64,000 nt of DNA from Arion vulgaris (Eukaryota; Mollusca; Gastropoda; Stylommatophora; Arionidae), in NCBI GenBank assembly GCA_020796225.1, contig CM036753.1, positions 78,797,441 to 78,861,440 of the forward strand, read 5' to 3'. The translations under genes and the position numbers were made by a program. Positions 22,593 through 33,260 of this stretch are shown one piece after another. Position 1 is the stretch's first letter; the number at the start of each line of letters is the position of its first letter. The notes under the pieces are model-generated. The model searched no databases, was not told the origin of the DNA, and saw only the letters and a program-made list of their open reading frames with translations.

Positions 22593-23043
22593 TAACAACA
22601 ATTATGTGGATTGTTGAAGTACTTTCGAGGGATCACTACAGTTAGATTGAAACTGCGTGGTTTTTCTGAGGTGCTTAGGATTTTATTTGTTTGTTCATCA
22701 TGTATATTATTAACGCCTATTTAAGCCAAGATACTTTAATTTCAACATAAGAACGAACATTGTTTAGTTACATAAGAGCACGTAGGCCAATACACATTAA
22801 AAGTAAGAATTAACTCCTTGCGAAGAATCTAACAACCTTTACTTAATCATAGTACGAGAGTATGCTTTTTTAAAAACTTATTAACGATTGCATATCTTTC
22901 GTCAGTAAAATTTCCTGAGGCTTGTGTTTTTGTCTAGATGAAGCAATACGATAAAATATGTTGCAATGTGAAGTTTTAAATACAACATTTCGAAATGATT
23001 AAATATGCAGTTAATTCAATGTTAGTCACTTATACATGATCAT
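22593..23043. other. Unexplained stretch
   Basis: No family or motif recognised. Confidence 0.5.
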
Positions 23044-23372
23044 CTCTGTATCTTCTCTCTCTCACCCGATCACCGCCCAGACCATGTACCAGACCTCCCC
23101 ATAAATTCTATTCATGTGGAAATCTGATTCATGCAGTCTTAGCATTGGTGTGTGGAGATCTGGTGTTTTTCCTTCGGCGATGTGTCTGGTTTCAGTCAGC
23201 TTTTACTCGGTTCGCTCTCCGTTCTGTAGCCATCTAGTATTTTTTTACGGTGTGGGGTAGCTAGCCCCACTCCCAACCTTCTTTGTCGCCTCTTACAACA
23301 CGAGTGGCAGGTAGCAGTGGTTCTGTTCTTTACACCCCAATTTGTTCCCCGGTAAACACTCGGGGGTCTGTA
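23044..23372 (-). mobile_element. SINE-C2 copy
   Basis: Matches 50077-50428 along its length (for example cggcgatgtgt, ggtttcag, ttactcggttcgctctcc, tttacggtgtgg). Its 5' part on the minus strand (GTAAAGAACAGAACCACTGC, TACCTGCC, TGTAAGAGGCGAC) resembles the 5' part of SINE-C, but the 3' parts differ. Confidence 0.85.
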
Positions 23373-23514
23373 TCTTCTAAACAAGAACAAATGAAAAAAC
23401 TTACTGTTATGTTAATGTTCAGCATCTTGAACTTTGTTAATATTTTATGTTTTCATATCAAAGCCATTTTTTAAATTGTCCAGTAAAATATTCAAAGTCC
23501 AGCTATAATTGTTA

Positions 23515-23845
23515 AATAGTATACTACTGTTCTATATATTTTATTTCAGATCGAACATTGATACTTTAAAAGTGTACTACTGTTCTATATATTTTATTTC
23601 AGATCGAACATTGATACTTTAAAAGTGTACTACTGTTCTATATATTTTATTTCAGATCGAACATTGATACTTTAAAAGTGTACTACTGTTCTATATATTT
23701 TATTTCAGATCGAACATTGATACTTTAAAAGTTTGCTGCTGTTCTATATATTTTATTTCAGATCGAACATTGGATACTTTAAAGTTTGCTGTTTTCTATA
23801 TATTTTATTTCAGATCGAACATTATACTTTAAAATTGTGCTGCTG
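23515..23845. repeat. 53-bp tandem array, 6 copies, with splice-acceptor-like motif
   Basis: tgttctatatattttatttc then agatcgaacattgatacttt recurs every 53 bp (starts at 23528, 23581 and on). The last two units carry small deletions. Each unit contains a pyrimidine-rich tract followed by CAG that resembles a 3' splice site, but no exon is recognised next to it. Confidence 0.95.
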
Positions 23846-23849
23846 TTCA

Positions 23850-24029
23850 CCCGCTATAAATTCAAGCGTAGTTATTAGGGCGCCTGATAAACACCTCTAA
23901 AGTGATTTTTGCGTAAAGACTTTATTTCCTTATCATCAGAGTACTTCAGGCGAACCTTATTCAGACTTCTGAGGTATTTGTAATTTAGATCCCCAAGTAA
24001 AGGATCAGTAAACTTGTAGTCCAACCGCG
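23850..24029 (-). mobile_element. SINE-G copy
   Basis: On the minus strand: GGTTGGACTACAAGTTTACT head, ACTTGGGGATCTAAATTACA, CCTCAGAAGTCTGAATAAGG, TTTACGCAAAAATCACTT and end TACGCTTGAATTTATAGCGG. It begins directly after the 53-bp array. Confidence 0.78.
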
Positions 24030-24330
24030 TAGCATGTGCACACCGATAATGTGTTTGTCCCAAGATGTGTATGAACTCCAGGATTAGCATGTCACGTGGT
24101 TACTAGCGTTGTGTGTTAGCAACTTTGATACTGACAATCCAGCTACTATCAGATGCCTTCTCAGTTTTGGTATTTTTTATGAAATTCACTATCTATCTGT
24201 GATATTTCATTATAGAAAGTGGTCAAGTTACGACACATTGCATTCTACTTGGTGGAAGATATATGAGACAGTCCGCTTAAACGGATTTCAAACTTTGTTG
24301 ATACTTCCATGATCTGATCTGGAACTTAGG

Positions 24331-24602
24331 AACAAAAGCCGCCCGTGGTTTGCCAGGGCTCGCAAGGGGAGCAAAGAATAACAACACTGCTACCTACAAG
24401 GCATGTCGTAAGAGGCGACTGAAGTAGGGGCCTAGGAAGTTACCCTAATAAATATAAAAAGCGTCGCAGAAATCGGATGTGCTGGCCTACTTGTAGGCGC
24501 ATAACTGGCACAACGTACAGTCGCTCTTAGGCTTGGATCACATACAAATCACAAAGAGCAGTTAACACGTGGTCGATATGGAGCGTTCGAAGAAGAAGAA
24601 GG
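24331..24602 (+). mobile_element. SINE-C copy, longest
   Basis: Blocks in order: GCCGCCCGTGG, GGAGCAAAGAATAACAACAC, GGCATGTCGTAAGAGGCGAC, GGGGCCTAGGAAGTTACC, AAATCGGATGTGCTGGCC, CTTGTAGGCGCATAACTGGC, ATCACAAAGAGCAG and a GTTCGAAGAAGAAGAAGG end. The tRNA-like A and B boxes are not clear, so the head type is uncertain. Confidence 0.85.
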
Positions 24603-24724
24603 AAAGCTTCAAAACTTCACAAGAAAAATTTATACAGGCAGCGATTTTGATGTCCCACTGAAGAGAGCTTTATATTGAGTCACTCTGTGCTCTTCGCACT
24701 ACTCTAGTACCGCTATTGGTTATA

Positions 24725-25500
24725 GATATCGTTGGGTGGGACAGATCTTCGGAAAGTAACAATAATATCGTCGGTGGACAGAGTTTCTTGTGAAAGTAAC
24801 AATAATATCGTCGGGTGGGACAGAGCTTCTTGTGAAAGTAACAATAATATCGTCGGGTGGGACTGAGTTTCTTGTGAAAGTAACAATAATATCGTCGGGT
24901 GGAACAGAGTTTCTTGTGAAAGTAACAATAATATCGTCGGGTGGGACAGAGTTTCTTGTGAAAGTAACAATAATATCGTCGGGTGGGACTGAGCTTCTTG
25001 AAAGTAGCAATAATATCGTCGTGGAACAGAGTTTCTGTGAAAGTAACAATAATATGTCGGTGGGACTGAGCTTCTGTAAAGTAACAATAATATCGTCGGT
25101 GGGACAGATCTCTGTAAACGTACATAATATCGTCGGGTGGGACAGACTTCTTGTAAAAGTAACAATGATATCGTGGAGGGACAGAGTTCTTGTGAAAGTA
25201 ACAATGATATCGTCGGCTTCTGTAGAATACTAATGATATCGTTAGGACAGACTTCTTGTGAAGTAACTGATGTCGTCGGTGGACAGAGCTTCTTTTGAAA
25301 GTAACAATATCGTCGGTGACAGAGTTTCTGTAAAAGTAACAATATATCGTCGGTGGGCGAGCTTCTTGTGAAAGTAACAATGATATCGTCGTGGACAGAG
25401 CTTCTGTAAAGTAACATGATATCGTCGGGCGACAGAGCTTCTTGTGAAATAACATGATATCGTTGACAGAGTTTAGGACGAGCTTCAGTCAGAAAGTAAC
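24725..25500. repeat. 42-bp tandem array, about 18 copies, right half decayed
   Basis: Unit gaaagtaacaataatatcgt then cgggtgggacagagtttctt and gt (42 bp). Units up to about 25010 are regular. From there to 25500 most carry single-base losses from short runs (gg to g, tt to t). Since 42 is a multiple of three, several frames stay open and give 14-residue repeats, which is not evidence of coding. Confidence 0.95.
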
Positions 25501-25884
25501 AATGTATAAAATAGAAATTATAGAAAATATCCAAGTTATCAGTTTTTCCATTTAAAATTTCTAAAATTTGACATTTGAAAGTCATCGCAATTTACTGGAT
25601 CTGACGTTATTGAAATGCATTTCAATTGAACACGAAATAAGTGAACGATTTATAAAAACTTGACATTTAAGATTTTATATTTCTTTAAAAGAGCTTTTAT
25701 GCTCGCACATTATGCCAGTTAATGGATTAAAAGGTAACTTATTGGTTCCATAATCAAAATTTCCATTATGGCAAGCTACAGAATCAAGATGACAATGTTG
25801 TACTTGCTGCGGCGAAGAACAATAAAGTCAGACATTTAGAAAACATGTAATTATTGCACAACGAGGCGTTTATATTTTTGTCAA
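25501..25884. other. Unexplained AT-rich stretch
   Basis: Nothing recognised. Confidence 0.5.
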
Positions 25885-25960
25885 CATTCCACTCCTACGC
25901 TTAACGGCAAGAGTGGACAGCCAATTCCATCATCCACCCAGAGAAAGACAATAGACTCTA
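25885..25960 (+). mobile_element. LINE-P fragment
   Basis: actcctacgcttaacggcaa, gagtggacagccaattccat and agacaatagac are the inverse of the LINE-P 3' end at 9.2, 41.8 and 46.4 kb. Confidence 0.75.
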
Positions 25961-26713
25961 AAAGTACATCTTGTACAGTGACGTCTGTTTAGACGAAAAA
26001 GTGTCGAGAATTGAGAAACAGTCTCTTCATGTCGATTCAAATATTAATATATTAACTAATTGTGATGAAAATGTACAGTTTCTTACATAAATGAACTCTT
26101 ATTGCGTTTAATTATTTCAAGTCATATAACAGAAATTATACAGTTTTGTTTCCTCCGTATATGATTAACATGCACTGTTGATTACTTTTTTTTCTTTACA
26201 TTTTAAGAACGGATAGTGGTTGTGTTCTTAGTTTAGGCGTTTCCTAATGTGGGTGAAGCCTACTCCATCACGTGCGGCAAGACATACATTTTCAGCAGGG
26301 TTTTATTTTTGCACTTCTTTTTACATGTTAGCGTGCAAATGTCAAGAAAATTTGCAGTAGATGGAAGATTCTGTAACAAATTTGTTAGCTTTTACAAAAG
26401 AAAAAATACATTTTGGCTCTTTCCTCAGCATACTTGAGCTAATGGATACATAAAAATAGTCATGGAAATGAAGTTTAAGCGAGAATGTAAAAAAAAAAAA
26501 AAAAATTAAAATACATTTACATAAAGTTTGTAATATCACTGGAGCACAATAACTACTTTAGTTGATAAATCATAAGTTGCACCCAGTAAGGCCAGCTTAA
26601 TATAGATCATATATTATTAAATACTAATAATTTTACTCATTTGCATGTCGGCACATTACTAACATTAGAAATGTTGACGTGATTTAAGCAAGATATGTAA
26701 TAAAATACACTAA
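25961..26713. other. Unexplained AT-rich stretch with A tract
   Basis: An A run of about 17 lies near 26490. No family or motif recognised. Confidence 0.5.
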
Positions 26714-26938
26714 TTGGCACGGATGCAACACGATAAAGGGCTGGAGAAGACTATCATGGAAGGAGGCATACCGGCAAAGAGAAGAAGAGGAAGACCACGG
26801 AGAAGATGGATTCAGGATGTAACTGATGGTTTGAACATGACGGATGCAGAAGCGGGGCATCTGGCCTTTGGGAGAGAGAAATTCCGAAGGACTGTTGGGG
26901 TGGCAAAGTTCTGCTCAGGACAAGCTATTTGATGATGA
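26714..26938 (+). mobile_element. LINE-L 3' end, intact tail frame
   Basis: An open frame of about 70 residues holds G-L-E-K-T-I-M-E-G-G-I-P-A-K-R-R-R-G-R-P, R-R-R-W-I-Q-D-V-T, and A-F-G-R-E-K-F-R-R-T-V, stopping at the (GAT)n end. Known LINE C-termini have the same K-R-x-R-G-R-P-R-R-R-W arrangement. The part before G-L-E-K is missing. Confidence 0.88.
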
Positions 26939-27119
26939 TGTAACACAATGCGGTGAGATCATCGCTTTATACGTTATAGTCGTATGGCAGAACTAATTAC
27001 AGTTAACATCTAAATAAAATCACACTTCCAAACAACTCATCAATTCTGAATGGAAAACTAATGAAATATTTGAATGTTTGTAATTCTTTCTGTCATTGTT
27101 GATAGACTTTTCCCCCAGT

Positions 27120-27147
27120 GAAATTATATATATATATATATATATAA
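27120..27147. repeat. (TA)n microsatellite
   Basis: About 11 TA dinucleotides flanked by aat/aatt. Confidence 0.95.
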
Positions 27148-27179
27148 ATTATGCTACTAATTGTCAAAGCAACATCATA

Positions 27180-27690
27180 TTTTAAAAACGTCTAAATAAA
27201 ATATGGAACTGCAAGTTATATAGTACTAAAACTAAATTACGAATTTTCAATTCAAATGTTGTATCAATCCTAAAATACGCCAACGAGAGCTGGAAAATGA
27301 CTAAAGATATAGAAAGCAAGTTGAATGCATTTGAAAACAGATGTTTGCGAAAAATAATGAATATAAAATGAAACAAATTCAGGAGAAGTAATGAAATCAG
27401 AGAAATATCTGGTCAACCACTAGTGACAACTGTTATAGAAAGAGAAGATGGAGATATGTTGGACACACCTTGAGAAGAAATGATTATATAATATCAAAGC
27501 AGACATTGAAGTGGGATGCATTTGGTTCAAGAAAGAGAGAACGACCTAAAGAGACCATGAAACCAACTTTGCTGAGGGAGGCTAGAAATATCGGTCTCAA
27601 TAACATGGAGGAGATTGAGCTGGTTGCCCAGGATAGAGTGGTATAGAGAAATTCTTGTAGGCCCTAAGCAACGTATGTACGAGAGGAATT
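27180..27690 (+). mobile_element. LINE-N 3' end
   Basis: In broken frames: S-I-L-K-Y-A-N-E-S-W-K-M-T-K-D-I-E-S-K-L (equivalent of L-x-Y-G-x-E-x-W), C-L-R-K-I-M-N-I-K, K-R-R-W-R-Y-V-G-H-T-L-R-R-N-D, R-E-R-P-K-E-T-M-K, L-L-R-E-A-R-N-I-G-L-N-N-M-E-E-I-E, Q-D-R-V-V. This is the longest LINE-N copy in the window. A stop after N-I-K and at least one more break make it a pseudogene. It ends at a (TA)n run. Confidence 0.85.
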
Positions 27691-27696
27691 ATAAAT

Positions 27697-28020
27697 ATAT
27701 ATATATATATATACTGCTGACGTGACCCCACAGTCTTACCTGTTATAGTAAATATAGTAAATACCATAAATGTTCAACAAATCAAAAACAGTTCAATCTG
27801 TATTGGAGAGATATAGAGCAATAATTTCACATCTTACCTACTATCCATTTCTAAGTATTTGATGACTATGTTAACCTTTACTTAGTGTTATATGCAAGAA
27901 AAGATGACACAGTATATAATATACGTATGTTGTTAGTCATGAGAACAAATATGTGATATCTTACACTAAGTTATTACATGACATGTAACATAGCAACGTC
28001 TAGAACTGTTGCTTGATGAG
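27697..28020. other. (TA)n run then unexplained stretch
   Basis: atatatatatatatata at 27697-27713, then unremarkable AT-rich DNA. Confidence 0.5.
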
Positions 28021-28315
28021 CTCGTGGTAGCGCAGTGATTAACTCAGTTGATTCCACCACCCGTGTGTTGCCGGGGTTCTCAATGGGAGCAAAGAATAGT
28101 ACCACTGTGACCTACAAGGCATGTCGTAAAGGCGAATGAGATAGGGGCCTAGGAAGTTACCTAATATATAAAAGCATCACAGAAATCGGATGTGCTTGTC
28201 TACTTGTAAACGCATGACTGGCACAACGTACAATCGCTTTTAGGCTCTAAAGCAAATACAGATCACAAAGAGTGGTTAAAATATTATCAATATGGATCGT
28301 TTGAAGATGAAGAAG
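28021..28315 (+). mobile_element. SINE-C copy with tRNA-like A box in front
   Basis: CTCGTGGTAGCGCAGTGATT and AACTCAGTTGATTCC at 28021-28055 look like the first half of a tRNA, followed by the SINE-C series (TGTTGCCGGGGTTCTC, GGCATGTCGTAAAGGCGA, AAATCGGATGTGCTTG, GATCACAAAGAGTGG) and a GAAGATGAAGAAG tail. No B box is visible before SINE-C starts. Either the true SINE-C head is a diverged tRNA or SINE-C interrupts another SINE. Confidence 0.8.
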
Positions 28316-29261
28316 TTGATTCCTAAACGGTGATCTCGTTTTTTTCTAGTTGGAGTGGACAAGTTTTCAGATAACAAACGACTTTCTGGTCGACCTAACA
28401 ACATTTATGTATTAGAAAAACACTTGAAAGCAAAGATAACAACAGCAATGTTGTCCCTATCATCCTCAATGGGCTGATAAATAAAGAAAAATAGTTCTAA
28501 CACCCTGTTCCCAATATACCACATGTCATGAAAACAGGTTCTTTACTTTTTACCAAATGGAGCGGGGTAAAATATTCTCAATTACTGCACAATAATCATC
28601 CCACATGCCATCAGAAAAGCTTTGGAATTTTGTATGAAACGAGGAGTAATGGCCAGAAACTGTGGGTTATAATGTCAAATATGAGGGCGTTATGACATGA
28701 CTGCTCTTCGTAATACTTCACAACGGGATTCATGCAAAAATAATGGTTGCTAAATTAATCTGTGGACGTTAATATTACAAGCGTTAAGAAGCGATCAAAT
28801 AGAATAAGATACAAAAATTCGGATATTCTATGTACGCGTTAGTGTAATGGAGTGGCAAAAAACAGACATTGAAATAAATGGAGAAGATTAGACAAATCAG
28901 CAAAATAGAAACCTGCTGAGATTAAAGCATTGAAGCGAAAGTGTTTAATGCTGTTAAGTGGGATTTCTTCTGTGAGGTGACATGCAACAGAAAAAGAACA
29001 AGACATATTCTGCATTTAGATTACGTTATTTTGTTATATGTTTCACAAATATTAATATCCAAAGAAAATATTAGACATTGGTTATTGATCTGATCTCATA
29101 GTATTCCAGGCAGACACAGACGGGCTCAGTACACTCATCATGATGTCAAAGATAAGAAGGTTGATGATTTCTGGGATTAGATAGTCAAATGTACTTCGAA
29201 TAAAAACAGATTTCTATTTATACTCATCATCAAGATGCATACAGTTTAAAGGATGTTGCTC
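28316..29261. other. Unexplained stretch
   Basis: No window-wide family or conserved motif recognised. Confidence 0.5.
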
Positions 29262-29580
29262 TCTTTGCAGCTCATCTGAAATTCACTCTGTCTCTAGCCA
29301 GTTCACCCCCTTCGTCGATGGTCATATTCATAGTTTCTTTAATATCTTGTAGCCATCTTCTTTTGGTCTGCCTCTGCGTCCTGGCATCCTGCCCTCTAAT
29401 GTTGTTCTTTCCAGGCTATTGGGACGCTTGATGTGACCAAAGTATCTAATTTTTCTGTATAGTATGTTGTTTATCAGCCAATTCTCTTTAACATTTAGTT
29501 CTTTCAGGACATCAGTGTTCTTTCTTGTTTCTGTCCATTCATACTAGTTTCATTTATTCTAATTTCCTTCACATATAATT
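29262..29580 (-). mobile_element. LINE 3' end, C-terminal remnant
   Basis: The minus strand reads K-I-R-Y-F-G-H-I-K-R-P-N-S-L-E-R-T-T-L-E, then G-R-M-P-G-R-R-G-R-P-K-E-D-G-Y, which is the F-G-H-I-x-R ... R-G-R-P block of LINE C-termini. No reverse transcriptase part remains. Confidence 0.82.
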
Positions 29581-29611
29581 TACAAACATCATCATCATCA
29601 TGTAGTATGCT

Positions 29612-29758
29612 ACATCTGAAGTAGGAGAAATCTGGCCTGTATGACGAAGAAACCAATAAAACAGTAAGCAGGCTTTCACGCAAAAATCAGTCAGATGCAC
29701 TACACCAGGTGCCATGGCTACGCCTGAATTTATAGCGATCGAACGAAGAAGAAGAAGA
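29612..29758 (+). mobile_element. SINE-G copy with (GAA)n tail
   Basis: acatctgaagtaggagaaat, ctttcacgcaaaaatcagtc, gccatggctacgcctgaatt, tatagcgatcgaacgaagaa. The CGAA(GAA)n end is like the end of SINE-C. Confidence 0.78.
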
Positions 29759-29764
29759 ATCTAG

Positions 29765-30140
29765 TATGTCTTTGTTGAATGTCGATCTCTTCACAGCACC
29801 GCTTCAAAAATCTCTTGGATTCTACCACGTTCTCCTGCCTCCTCCAGCGTTATGTTCAAGGCTTCTTTAATGTCATATTGACACCGTCGTTATGGTTATT
29901 TTCACCTCAGCTTCTAGAAACCTTGACTTCTATTAATGTTTTATCCAGCCCACTGCAAAGCTAATTGTGACCAAAATATCACAACTACCAGGACAAGAGT
30001 TTGTTAATGAATCAATGTTCCTCGATGCTCAGATCTTGAAAGATGTCTTTATTTTCTCTCTTCTTTGTTCATAGTGTTCGAATATTTTTGTTGGCTAACC
30101 TTTCAATTCGAATAATTTCAATTTGTTCTTTAATGTTTGT
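29765..30140 (-). mobile_element. Degenerate LINE tail
   Basis: The minus strand has gatattttggtcacaattag, an F-W-S-Q-L-like relic of the F-G-H-I motif, and caggaggcaggagaacg in the place of the G-R-R-G-R-P block. Weak but consistent with the tail next to it at 29.3 kb. Confidence 0.45.
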
Positions 30141-30346
30141 GTCAAGGTATACGCGAATCTAAAGAGAGGAGTGAGACAGGGATGCATTCTGTCGCCAAGC
30201 CTATTTAACATCTACACAGAGAAATTCTTCAAACTAGAGGGAATGCCAGGACTCAAGATCAATGGGAAAATAATAAACAACCTAAGATATGCAGACGGCA
30301 CAGTATTAGTAGCAGGAAGTGAAGAAGAATTACAGGAACTAGTGGA

Positions 30347-30556
30347 AGCGTCTGTAGCGAAAGCGGTAGTGAGCTCGATCATAAGTTTGGAAGCAACTTT
30401 GCTTTCGTAGGATTTTTACGAAAGGCAAAAATAGACCTCACCGTTCAGAAAGCAATGGAAAACTACTGAACGTATAAGTGGTGCCTAGAAAAATCAACGA
30501 CTCGTTTACTGTGGTTGATGGTCACATCCTTTAGGATGTGCCACGATTTTCATTTC
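30347..30556 (+). mobile_element. SINE-A inserted in LINE-M, 6-bp TSD
   Basis: agtgga at 30341-30346 and 30557-30562 flanks the element. Head GCGTCTGTAGCGAAAGCGGT, then GTGAGCTCGATC; the B-box region is deleted. Body and end are typical (gtgcctagaaaaatcaacga, aggatgtgccacgattttca). Confidence 0.92.
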
Positions 30557-30592
30557 AGTGGACCAATTAGACACAACTAGAAAGGGTTATGG

Positions 30593-30816
30593 ATTAAACA
30601 TAGCTCGCATGCCCAGCGTGTTCGTACCGCGTTGGGCCGTGGGTGACTAGCCCTCTGTGAGTGCGGGTTCAATTCCACGGACTGGCAGAAAAACCACAGG
30701 TTCCCCAGATTCACGGTGTTCGTAGCACCGAACAGAAGGGTTACGATGTCCATAGCACCGAGCCGAAGAGCTGAAAGCTCAAGTGCTTCTGGATCGGAAA
30801 AAAAAGTATTAAACAT
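30593..30816 (+). mobile_element. SINE-B inserted in LINE-M, 9-bp TSD
   Basis: attaaacat at 30593-30601 and 30808-30816. Between them is the full SINE-B: GTTCGTACCGCGTTGGGCC, B box GGGTTCAATTCC, GGCAGAAAAACCACAGGTTC, GGTGTTCGTAGCACCGA, CATAGCACCGAGCCGAAGAG, CTGAAAGCTCAAGTGCTTCT, GGATCGG and an A-rich tail. Confidence 0.93.
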
Positions 30817-31694
30817 TAAGATACAGAAAACAAAAACTATGGTAATCAAGAAGGAAATGGAGAAACATTAAATGAATATAAAAATACATGGAGAATTATT
30901 ACATCAAGTAAAAAATTTCAAAATTTCATAAAAAATTAAAAAACAGATGATGGTAAATGTATAACAGAAATTAAAAAGAGAATAGGAATAGACAAGGGTA
31001 CTTTCAATAGTATGAGGAAGTTACTGACATCCAAACAAATTACAAACATGCTAAAAATGAGAATGATCCAATGCTATATATACCCTATATTAATGTATGG
31101 CTCAGAAAAATGGACAATGAACAATCAGTTAGAAGACAGAATTGATGCATTTGAGATGTGGATATATAGAAGAATAGGCAGTTTCATGGACAGAGAAACA
31201 GACAAATAAACAAGTTTTAGAAAAACTAGGCACGAAGAAACAGCTATTAAGAGAAATAAAAACCAGACAAGTAAAGTATTTTGGGCACATAAAAAGACAT
31301 GACACCTTGATAACATTTTTACCAGAGGGAAGTTGGGAGGGGTGGAAGAGCAAAAGGAAGACCTAGAGATAAGTGAGAGGGAAATTTAAAGAAATGGACA
31401 GGATACAGTCTGGCAGAGTGCAACACCAGGTGAAAGACAGAGGATGCTGGAGATTAATTGCATCCAACCCTCAATGCGGAGACGTCACCTGATGATGATG
31501 GTACGCGAATCCGCGTTTTTAATTGAGGTGTTATTATCCAACAGGATATCGTTAAGCAAAGGAATTGTGTCCCAGTTATCAATCTACAACATCTCAACTA
31601 TACATACTTTTGTTGCAAGCGTGCCTGTTCTCTCATCACCTCAAACACATCAATGTACACGATAGTGGATCCGTGTAAGTCAATATAAATTACC

Positions 31695-32458
31695 CACATC
31701 TGTATATAACATTACTCATACCAACAGCAGCCATATTGGACTTCTAGAAACATTGCATGATAATTAAACACGATATCGGTCATCTCGGCACTCAAAAGCG
31801 CAGGCAAAACAGAGCTCAATGAGCTCAAAGCGACCCTCGACGCATTAGTGTGCACACTCAAACGCACCGTCATCCAGTGGATACCATCACACTGCAATAT
31901 AAGCGGAAATGAAGACGCCGACAAGTTAGCTAAAGAAGGCGGGCGACTACCTCAGACCAATCTCGAAATCAGTTATGAGGAAGCCAGAACAACCATCGGC
32001 TGGCACTACAGAGACAAATGGACAAAAGACCATCCTCAGCACAACAACAGCGACGGGTACTATGGTCTGTCTCGTAGAACAAGTTGCCAAACTTCGCCTC
32101 CGTACTGGCCACAACAAACTCCGCGCCTACATGTTTCACAAATTCAAAATTGGCACAGCTAGCATGTGCCCCTGCAAAAGCAGGACATGACGGCAGAACA
32201 CGTTCTGCAAGATTGTCAACTGATAGCAGGTATAAGAAAAGAAACCTGGCCCCATAACACAGAGTTTCGCGAGAAGCTGTACGGAGGAACAGAGTCCCTT
32301 AAAAACACGGTAAAATTCAAGATAAAAGTTGGTTCATCAGTCTAGGCCGGGATCGCGAGAGAGAGATAGATAAAGCCACATCTGTATATAACATTACTTA
32401 TACCAACAGCAGCCATATTGGACTTCTAGAAACATTGCATGATAATTAAACACGATAT
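31695..32458 (+). mobile_element. 5'-truncated LINE-J (RNase H) between 83-bp direct repeats
   Basis: The 83-bp segments 31695-31777 and 32376-32458 are the same except for one C/T difference. The 598 bp between them encode a LINE RNase H: T-V-I-Q-W-I-P-S-H-C-N-I-S-G-N-E-D-A-D-K (31866 on), then after a shift Q-V-A-K-L-R-L-R-T-G-H-N-K-L-R-A, and C-P-C-K ... A-E-H-V-L-Q-D-C, a C-C-H-C-type knuckle. The end is gagagagagatagataaag. Two frameshifts are present. The flanking repeats have the placement of a target-site duplication but are unusually long. Confidence 0.85.
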
Positions 32459-32665
32459 GTGTTCCAATTGAAACAACAAATAAATAATTCATCAAAAATG
32501 AATCATCATATTTTTTATTTTATTCTTAATTACCATTTAATAGAGAAAAAAAAACATTGACAAATGCTGCTAAAAAAATAAATTAAGTTTTTGAGTTGTT
32601 AATAAACGGATAAACAGATAAACAGATGTACGGATAAACGGTATATCCAGAAAGATAAGGGACGC

Positions 32666-33260
32666 TTTGAACAAAATGTGGTTTGTTAAGAAGAACGTTG
32701 AAATAAATCAAATAATTAATAGTCGTCCATCGCAATCGATGATGACAACAGTCTCAGACGTGTGCTGCTGCACCTCTCTGGTGTGTGCGGAGATGACCGT
32801 AGAGTCCAATCCAGAACACGATCCCTTACCACAGGTGGGGCATACAGGATCAAGGTTAGACATGTGCGTGTTGTGTGTTTTCGCGCAGCTCGTTTCTTTG
32901 TGCCTCAACGACACGATGATTCTCAGCAATGCGGGTTCCTCTTGTGTTGTTACAGCGCCACATCTGGCGATCTTGCACAAGGATTCCCAGCATGTGATAT
33001 CGAAGCATTTCAGAGACACTTTAAGAGTGTCTTTGAGGCGGTTTTTTGTGTCCACCAGCAGAACGTCTGCCCCCTTCAAAGGTCGCTATACATCAACTGT
33101 TTGGGGATGCGTTTATCGGGCATCCGAGCAACCTGACAGGCCCATCTTACTTGGGCTACAGTGTGTTGAAGCTTGGGATCTTTGCTCTTGTGAGGACTTC
33201 GGTATCTGGATTTTTGTCCTGCCAGCTTATTTTTAGTACTCTGCGTAGACAGCTCGTATG
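32666..33260 (-). mobile_element. LINE 3' end with C-terminal zinc-finger relic
   Basis: The minus strand shows Q-V-R-W-A-C-Q-V-A-R-M-P-D-K-R-I-P-K-Q-L, then after a frame change near 33077 L-L-V-D-T-K-N-R-L-K-D-T-L-K-V-S-L-K-C-F, and D-P-V-C-P-T-C-G-K. Known LINE ORF2 proteins have W-A-G-H-V-x-R-M ... K-D-T-L-K-x-S-L and end in a C2H2 finger. Here the second half of the finger is scrambled (D-S-T-V-I-S-A-H-T-R). One frameshift, otherwise long open frames. Confidence 0.87.

Larger units (their letters stand above)
30147..31501 (+). mobile_element. LINE-M reverse transcriptase to 3' end, with two nested SINEs
   Basis: 30156-30346 encodes K-R-G-V-R-Q-G-C-I-L-S-P-S-L-F-N and L-R-Y-A-D-G-T-V-L-V, so the catalytic Y/F-A-D-D motif has become Y-A-D-G. 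A SINE-A (30347-30556) then interrupts; when the SINE and one agtgga are removed the frame continues E-L-V-D-Q-L-D-T-T-R-K-G-Y-G-L-N. SINE-B (30593-30816) interrupts next. After it come K-T-K-T-M-V-I-K-K-E, then 31012-31209 with M-I-Q-C-Y-I-Y-P-I-L-M-Y-G-S-E-K-W, and a 3' end with (GAT)n. The missing D and later stops make it dead. Confidence 0.9.

Noticed and set aside
24670..25585. Repeat-protein frames of 110-290 residues on the minus strand and 147 on the plus strand
   Set aside because: All follow from the 42-bp period. Several overlapping frames are open at once and they break where units have lost bases.
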